Shown piece by piece: positions 58,293-64,000 of a stretch of 64,000 bases of DNA. Position 1 is the stretch's first letter. Each line of letters starts with the position of its first letter. The notes under the pieces were generated by a model. It had not been told where the DNA came from. It made no database searches and worked only from the letters and a program-made list of their open reading frames with translations. Position numbers and translations under genes: made by a program. Source of the stretch: Myotis daubentonii (lineage: Eukaryota; Chordata; Mammalia; Chiroptera; Vespertilionidae); assembly GCF_963259705.1 (NCBI RefSeq), contig NC_081844.1:33793341-33857340 (forward strand), given 5' to 3'.

Positions 58293-59275
58293 AGCTTCAC
58301 AGATAAGGAAAAGCTAAAGGAGTTCATCACCACCAAACCAGTATTATATGAAATGCTGAAAGGTATCCTTTAAAAAGAGGAAGAAGAAGAAAAAGGTAAA
58401 GATACAAATTATGAACAACAAATACACATCTATCGACAAGTGAATCTAAAAACCAAATGAATAAATAATCTGATGAACAGAATAAACTGGGATTATAATA
58501 GAATCAGGGGCATAGAAAGGGAGTGGACTGACTATTCTTGTGGGGGAAAGAGGTGTGGGGGATGCGGGAAGAGACTGGACAAAAATCGTGCACTTATGGA
58601 TGGCAGTGGGGGGGGGTGAGGGCGGAGGGTGGAATGGGAACTGGGTGGAGGGGAGCTATGGGGGGAATAAAGAGGAACAACTGTAATAATCTGAACAATA
58701 AAGATTTAATTTAAAAAAAAAAAGCACATCAACTTTCTCCAGGGGGGAGTACAAAGAGCCAGGTGGAGAGGAACGTTTCCTTGTTTGCCCTTCTTATACC
58801 TTCAAAGTTATTCTGGAGAACTGAGAATAAAAACCAGGGAAGAGAAATCCATGTAGGATGGTAAGAGGAACGGGTTAGATGGAGATAGAGGAACTGTGTG
58901 GGGGCAGCTGCTGAGGTGAAGGAGCCTGAGGGAGCACTCAGCAGGTGGCTGGGCCTTCCAGGTGGGGGCTCTGGGGAACAGCAGCAGCTCATGGACAGGC
59001 CAAGGGCCCAGGAGGTTGGAAGAAAGTGCAGTCCAGACTCTCTGGGAATGAGGCCCGGTCAGGTCAAGGCTCAGGCTGCTTACTCTAGGACTGGCCCATG
59101 TATCGAGCAGCTACTCATCATGGGCCCGAGCAGGAGAGCAAGCATTTGTAGCCCCAGAGCCCCCTCTCCACTCTTCCTTCTCTCCTGATGTGTAGCACCA
59201 TTAATTTCTTTTGCATCTTTGCACATTTATCTACATGAAGGCACATGGTATAAGCTCTTCGGGGGGGGGGGGGTT

Positions 59276-59470
59276 TGAATTGTTCCTTCTCCTTTTTTGT
59301 CTCCTCCCTCCGTTGCTTTTTTAAAAAAATTTCCCCATCACCATTTATCCCATCTATGCCCTCTTCCACCTCCACCCACCCCCACGCCTACAATCTCCCC
59401 CCTTGCTCCTTCTTTGTTAAGATAATCAGGTTATTTGTTCTGTACAATTTGCACCCGACTAGATCTGGCG
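59276..59470. other. Unassigned pyrimidine-rich repeat-like piece
   Basis: TTTTTTAAAAAAATTTCCCC and CACCTCCACCCACCCCCACG resemble the piece at about 11856-11985 and are likely part of an interspersed element. It is preceded by a G run (59262-59274). The family is unknown to me. Confidence 0.35.
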
Positions 59471-59544
59471 GGTTGCATCCCTGTGATGTAGGTTCCCCAC
59501 TTTCCTTGTAGACTGAAGGGTGGAGTCTGGATGTTCGAGCAGGT

Positions 59545-59830
59545 TTAATTCTGTGCTCTAAGTCCTCCCATGGCTCCCCAGTGCCTTTGGGACCAAAACC
59601 AGAGCTGTCAACACAGAGCCACTGGACTCAGGGGTCTGCCCCTCCCCTCTACCTCTATTCCCCTTGCCTCCCACTCATCTCCCTGCTCTGGCCACTCTGC
59701 ATTGGCTATTTGTTCCACCCAGAGGCTCCTCTTCCTCTCCCTGTGGGTGAGGGAGGGGTCTGTCTTGGTCACTGCTGGGTCCACAGAGCCCAGAGGCGGC
59801 CCCATGAAATAGGCATCTGTCAAATGAATA
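59545..59830 (+). mobile_element. L2 3' end
   Basis: CCTCCCATGGCTCCCCAGTG at the left and CATCTGTCAAATGAATAAAC at the right fit an L2 3' end. Confidence 0.6.
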
Positions 59831-59866
59831 AACCCAAAATGGCAAAAGTGGTGGGTGCTGACAACC

Positions 59867-59971
59867 TAATTTTTTTTTTTAGGTTTTTTTTTTAGTCCTC
59901 ACCCAAAGATATAAGTGCGTTTTTAATTGATTTTTTTAAAGGCAGAAAGGGAGAGAGAAACATCCATTGGT
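59867..59971 (-). mobile_element. SINE, left piece
   Basis: T-rich tail, AGTCCTCACCCAAAGATATA and GGGAGAGAGAAACATCCATT. The head of the same SINE type occurs at 60689-60788, beyond the KISS1R-derived segment. Confidence 0.72.
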
Positions 59972-60688
59972 TTGTCTGTGCCCACACTGAGGGTCACCCC
60001 GCCCCCCCCCCCCCCCCCACACACACACAAATGTCCACTCAATGCACACAGGGCATGTCCTGGGAGCGTCTTCAGGACCCACAAATGAAAGGGTCAGGAG
60101 AGGGGTGATACCAGAGAGGACTTCAGAATGGTGAGGATTTTTAAAAATATATATTTTATTGATTTTTTACAGAGAGGAAGGGAGAGGGATAGAGAGTTAG
60201 AAACAACATGAAGAGAAACACCCATCAGCTGCCTCCTGCACACCTCCTACTGGGAATGTGCCCGCAACCAAGGTACATGCCCTTGGCCAGAATCAAACCT
60301 GGGACCTTTCAGTCCACAGGCCAACGCGCTATCCACTGAGCCAAACCCATCAGGGACAGAATGGTGAGGATTTGAGGGCACGGTTAGGGGTCTTCTGAGA
60401 CCCAGAGACTGACACAGGGAGAGGCAGAGCCATCCTAGGGACAGGTGGGGCAAGAACCCGGATCCCCCTCCAGTGCTCATCTCCAACACCCAGTGCCTCT
60501 CTGTAGCCCTGCCCGACCCATTGCTGGGGTCCTCCGCCCCCACCACTGGGTCCAGGCTACACCTCCTCCCAGCCTATCCACCAGCTGATTCACCCCCAAC
60601 CCACTTCCCCCTGTGCCCCATTCTCCCCACTGCACCCACCTGCCCCCTGGCTCCCCAGCCCACAGCCCGCCTGTTGGATGTAGCTGAC
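59972..60688. repeat. Duplicate of KISS1R intron 2 / exon 2 end, with a SINE inside
   Basis: Aligns collinearly with 54527-55003. Without the SINE (60141-60356) and its duplication it is about 484 bp, against 477 bp. Its last 18 bp correspond to the exon 2 end, but the donor is GC instead of GT, so it is only an exon relic. Confidence 0.9.
60141..60356 (-). mobile_element. Ves SINE in the duplicate
   Basis: Reverse full-length copy with a perfect 17-bp duplication CAGAATGGTGAGGATTT at 60124-60140 and 60357-60373. It is absent from the source copy, so it arrived after the duplication. Confidence 0.94.
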
Positions 60689-60788
60689 CTCGGGATTGCA
60701 CCCAACACCTGGGTGTGCGCCCTGACTCAGCCACCACCTGTTCGTGTCCGGGACGACGCTTAACCAACCGAGCCACACCGAGCGGGGC
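60689..60788 (-). mobile_element. SINE, right piece (tRNA-like head)
   Basis: GTGTGCGCCCTGACTCAGCC and TTAACCAACCGAGCCACACC are the head end of a reverse SINE that lacks its tail part here. Confidence 0.7.
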
Positions 60789-60849
60789 CCGACGTCCTCA
60801 TTCCAGAGGTGAGTAAACTGAGGCATGCAGCCGGTGCTCGGGGGCTACA

Positions 60850-61700
60850 CTGCCATCAACGACAGGGGGGAGCTGGGGGAGGAAAAGGCCGTGGGTGCCC
60901 GGGGAGGGGAGGGGAGGGGAGCGAGTCATTCCTCCGTCCCTCCCCGTTACCCGGCGTCAGTTTCCCCTTCCCCGGGGCTGGCGCCCCGCCACGCCCGCAG
61001 CCTGGGTTTGTGGCCGCCGAACCACCACCCCCGCACCCCCTCATTTTTTCAGTTTCCCCCTCGGTCTCGTTGGGGCTGGGTGCCCCCTCCCACCGCAGCC
61101 CGGGGTTTGGCCGCCTTCCTGGCAGCGACCCCGCCCCGCACGGCCAGCCCCCGAGATCCGCCCCGGCCCGCCCCCCGGGTGGCCGTCACTTCCTGCCCGG
61201 CCCGCGGAGGCCTGGCCGGTGGCGGCGGCGGCGGCGGCGACCTCCGAGCCATGGTCGCCCTGGAGAACCCCGAGGGCGGCTCAGAGGAGGCGGCAGTGAC
61301 AGCCGGGGTCGTCCCGGGCGGGCGGCGGACGCTGTGAGCGCGATGGGGCGGGCGGGGCGCGCCCCCCCGGGGCTCCGGGGCTCCCTTCCCTCCACCTCCC
61401 GCCCAGCCCCAGCCCCAGCCCTCCCGCCCCCTTTCCTCGGTGACACATCCAGACGCCGGTGGGAGCGGGGGGCTTATTGTTTCCGCGTGTTTCCCTGGGA
61501 AAACCCCATTTCCGACCCGCCGGGTATTGCTGGGGCGGAGGGCGCACCCCGGCGGGGGTGGGGGGTGAGGACCCCGGGGCCCTGGAGTCCCAGGTGCCGA
61601 ACCGCCTGGGGTCCCGGGAGCACCTGTGACCGCTCGGCCTGGGGCCGCTGTGTGGTGTCCGCAGGCTTTTGTCTGCGCGCGGGGTTCCTGTGCCCAGGCC
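60850..61700 (+). promoter_or_regulatory. R3HDM4: R3HDM4 CpG island and promoter
   Basis: Very GC-rich and CpG-dense, with GGGGA repeats at 60900-60920 and a (GGC)n run at 61219-61239 just upstream of the start codon. No TATA box is seen. This is a typical housekeeping promoter. Confidence 0.7.
61251..61333 (+). CDS. R3HDM4: R3HDM4 first coding exon (partial gene)
   Basis: ATG at 61251 in a Kozak-like context (GAGCCATGG) starts MVALENPEGGSEEAAVTAGV and ends GGRRT plus two bases. The MVALENPE start and GGRR end match the N terminus of mammalian R3HDM4, an R3H-domain protein predicted to bind nucleic acid; its function is poorly known. The donor GCT/GTGAGCG follows 61333 (phase 2), and reading through it meets a stop at once. 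The gene order KISS1R-R3HDM4 with opposite strands is as in human. Later exons, including the R3H domain, are beyond the right edge. Confidence 0.9.
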
Positions 61701-64000
61701 GGGCGCTCACCCCACAGCCAGGGCTGGCTCCCCACCTGGATTATCAGCGCCTTCCTGGGGGCACGGGGTATATGGGTTTATCTCCGGCTACAAACCCAGC
61801 TTAACCGGGGGTGGAGGGGCTTAAAACCCGGTCCACCGGAGCCCGCCTGTCCTCGGAGGGAGCCTGGAAGCCGGTGGAGCGAATCCATATGGGTGTAGAC
61901 ACCCCTCCCCCATGTGAGTGTGGATCCGGTGGGTCCCAGATTTCCTTTGAACCCTGGAGTTTAGGCAGAAACACCAGGGTTCAAAGGGTGTGGTCCACCC
62001 GTCCCGTGCCTCAGTTTCCCCACTTGTAAAATGAGATAACAACAGTGGCCTCAGAGTGGCTGGGGGTCAGTGACCCTGTGCCCCCTGAGGTGCCCAGCAC
62101 AGGAGTGTCCATTCTTTCATTATCTTAGACATCTTATTATTGTAATTTTATTATTATTTTTAAAGGATTTTATTGTCTTATTATATTTGTTATTACTTTG
62201 TTGTTATTTATTATTAGCTTGTGTTATCTAATCTGGGCATTTACCTGAGGCCCTACTGATCTCTACATATATCGGTATTTACCGGGATGAGAGATAATAC
62301 CTCTTTTAAGAGGCCTTAGCCTGGGTATTTACCTGCCAGGTGTGTTACTCTGACCTGCACAGGGTGCCCCTCACCTCTGTGTTTTGGGGGGTGAGGCCAT
62401 TGCTGGGTGGCCCCACCCAGCCTGAGTCATCTCTACCCTGAGCCCTCTTGGTTTCCTGCTAGGGAAGTAGGTTCCTCTCTTGCCCATCCCTGAGGGGGGT
62501 GGGGGGGGGACAGGTCAGAGGTGATTTTTGCCCAGGGCAACAGTGTCAGAATTCCCCATTTCAGGGAGCAGAATTGGGGGCAATAGGGTCTGGTCCTCCC
62601 AAACCCAACCTGACTTAGCAGCTGTTCACCATTGGGCCTGCCCACTGGGCACACATTTCCTGAGGACTGTTGGTCCAGGAAGCCTCGGGTGCCCGCTCTG
62701 GATCCTCAGTCTCCCCATCTGTAGAGTGGTCTTTTGGGTGGCACAGAGAGCAGATGAACAGCTATTGAGCACCCGCTGTGGGCCCAGTGGTGGGGACGCA
62801 GCAGAGACCAAAACGACGACTTCCTCGTCATGTGTCCTCTTTGCACGGGTCTAGCAAGGAAGGTGAGGATTAAGGAATAAACACATACATGGGCCGGCTG
62901 ATCTTGGATCCAACTGGCGAAGCATGCAAACGGGCTGATTGGGCTAGTGGGGGCTGAGGCGGCTTCTGGGGAGGTGACATTTGAGCAGAGGCCAGAAAGA
63001 GCTGGGAAAGGGTGCTTCAGGCATAGGGCTCAGCACAGGCAGAGATCCTGAGGTGGGTTGTTTCTGGCTAGTTTGAGGTACATGGAGGGAATCCATGTGG
63101 CTGGAGCAGAGGAAGCCCCCAGAGGAGAGATGGGGTTGGGCATTGATGTTTTGCCAGGTAGAGATAATTTTCTATAGAGTTTACACTGATAGTCAACACC
63201 CCTCCCCCCAGCCTTTATAACAAATAAGAATTACTGGGAAACTGTGCCCTGCCCCCTTTATGCCTTGTCCTCTCTGTGTCTTGAGTGGAGGGACCCAGGC
63301 TCCCCGTAGCCACATGTTTCTTATCTCCTGCTGGAATCTGGTTGAAGTTAGCAAGCTTGAATGGATGGTGGACTCATTTGACAGTGCTCAGCTCAGCACT
63401 TGAGGCCCATAAGAGGGTAGTAAGCCCCCTGAATGACTGGGGACAAGGCAGACAGGGTCTCCAACACCAGGCCAAGGAAGAGCTGGGCCTTTCTCTGACA
63501 GTGCTAGGGAGCCACGGGTGGTGGTGGAACAGGGGAGGGGCCTGTTGGGTCTTAGCTAGGTGGGCTTTCGTCTGAGGAACCCACCACAGATCTCTGTGAA
63601 CCCATAAGTGAAACAAGACGCTTCCTTTTGTTGTATGTGGGGGTTCTGTTCAGACTCAGGTTCAAATCTTAGCTCTGCTCCTCCTCTGGGGGTGCCAGGA
63701 AACCCTTTTTCTCAAAGAGCCCATGCCATAAGGGCTGGAGCTCTCTCACTGAGTCCTGCCCTGCTCTCATGTCTGATAGCTCCCCCCAGGATGTGGCTTC
63801 TGTTATCTGCCCAACCAGGCTACCATCCTGGACTCTGTCCAGCTCCTGGAGTGGAGACCGAGGCCCTGGAGCCCCAGGGAGGCCATGGGTGAATCTGGAG
63901 GTTGGGGTGGGCGTGCTTGAGCCTCGGGAGTCAACTCTCAGGTCGGATCCTGTGCTGACTTGATATGTGAATGCTCACCCCAGGGATGTTGCTATGATCA
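61334..64000 (+). other. R3HDM4 intron 1 (part)
   Basis: No second exon is recognised. A MIR-like piece lies near 62000-62060, an AT-rich block at 62105-62220, three forkhead-like motifs at 62234-62335 and a minus-strand L2 piece at 62755-63120. The remainder appears unique. Confidence 0.65.
62755..63120 (-). mobile_element. L2 (minus)
   Basis: CTATTGAGCACCCGCTGTGG, GGTGACATTTGAGCAGAGGC and CAGAGATCCTGAGGTGGG follow the reverse L2 order. Confidence 0.6.

Larger units (their letters stand above)
56821..58720 (+). mobile_element. HAL1-type half-LINE with target duplication
   Basis: The element has a 5'UTR (CAAGATGGCGGCACAGG start), an L1-type ORF1 region, no ORF2 (reverse transcriptase), a G-rich 3'UTR and an A tail. 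That is the HAL1 structure. A perfect 14-bp duplication AAAGCACATCAACT flanks it (56807-56820 and 58721-58734). A Ves SINE lies inside at 58061-58292. Without the SINE it is about 1.65 kb, apparently full-length. Confidence 0.88.
56251..60850. other. Region between KISS1R and R3HDM4 promoters
   Basis: The two genes point away from each other, with start codons 5.2 kb apart. The stretch holds old LINE sequence, a HAL1 with a nested SINE, an L2 piece and a duplicate of KISS1R sequence. 58735-59270 is unassigned sequence, and no further gene is recognised. Confidence 0.7.

Noticed and set aside
60671..60688. Functional second copy of KISS1R exon 2
   Set aside because: Only 18 bp of the exon are present and the donor is GC; the rest of the exon is missing.
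60809..61804. Plus-strand open frame of 331 codons across the R3HDM4 CpG island
   Set aside because: It is in another frame from the recognised MVALENPE start and results from scarce AT-rich stop codons in a CpG island.

Overview
This is a gene-sparse, GC-rich stretch of a mammalian genome, almost certainly from a vesper bat (Vespertilionidae, Chiroptera). The reasons are dozens of Ves-type tRNA-derived SINEs (head with TGGCTCAGTGG and GGTTCGATTCC boxes, tail near AATCAATAAAATATATTT), a SPIN hAT element, several other short hAT elements with intact 8-bp target duplications, and a HAL1-type half-LINE. The four protein genes found have the gene order of human 19p13.3, read backwards: WDR18 (first coding exon, minus, 755-964), ARID3A (whole gene, minus, about 4675-44700), KISS1R (whole coding region, minus, 53151-56082) and R3HDM4 (first coding exon, plus, from 61251). 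No bacterial-type features are expected or seen.

Layout. 1-1100: WDR18 intron 1, exon 1 and its CpG-rich promoter. 1100-4670: intergenic, with one hAT element and a perfect CTCF-like motif. 4675-8206: long ARID3A 3'UTR, which carries a Ves SINE and an unusual 5' tRNA-Gly half flanked by a target duplication. 8207-40911: eight coding exons of ARID3A (594 residues, every splice junction in phase), with a 19.5-kb intron 3 full of old repeats and candidate regulatory clusters. 41162-45200: intron 1 and the CpG island holding the untranslated first exon. 45200-53150: intergenic, SINE-dense, with SPIN and a divergent pair of CTCF-like motifs. 53151-56260: KISS1R, five coding exons and a TATA-type promoter. 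56260-60850: an old LINE hit by a complete HAL1, itself hit by a Ves SINE, then a partial duplicate of KISS1R intron 2/exon 2. 60850-64000: R3HDM4 CpG island, exon 1 and part of intron 1.

Roles. WDR18 acts in 60S ribosome maturation, ARID3A is an AT-rich-DNA-binding transcription factor, KISS1R is the kisspeptin receptor that drives GnRH secretion, and R3HDM4 is a poorly studied R3H-domain protein. They are neighbours by conserved synteny, not a pathway. The observations most worth checking are a 4-bp tandem duplication that changes the last ~65 residues of KISS1R, the KISS1R-derived duplicate patched into a SINE, the tRNA-half insertion, a degenerate ~50-bp tandem array in ARID3A intron 6, and the CTCF-like pair between ARID3A and KISS1R. 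I found no clearly new biological system. No alignments or database searches were run; family names come from recognition of the sequence.
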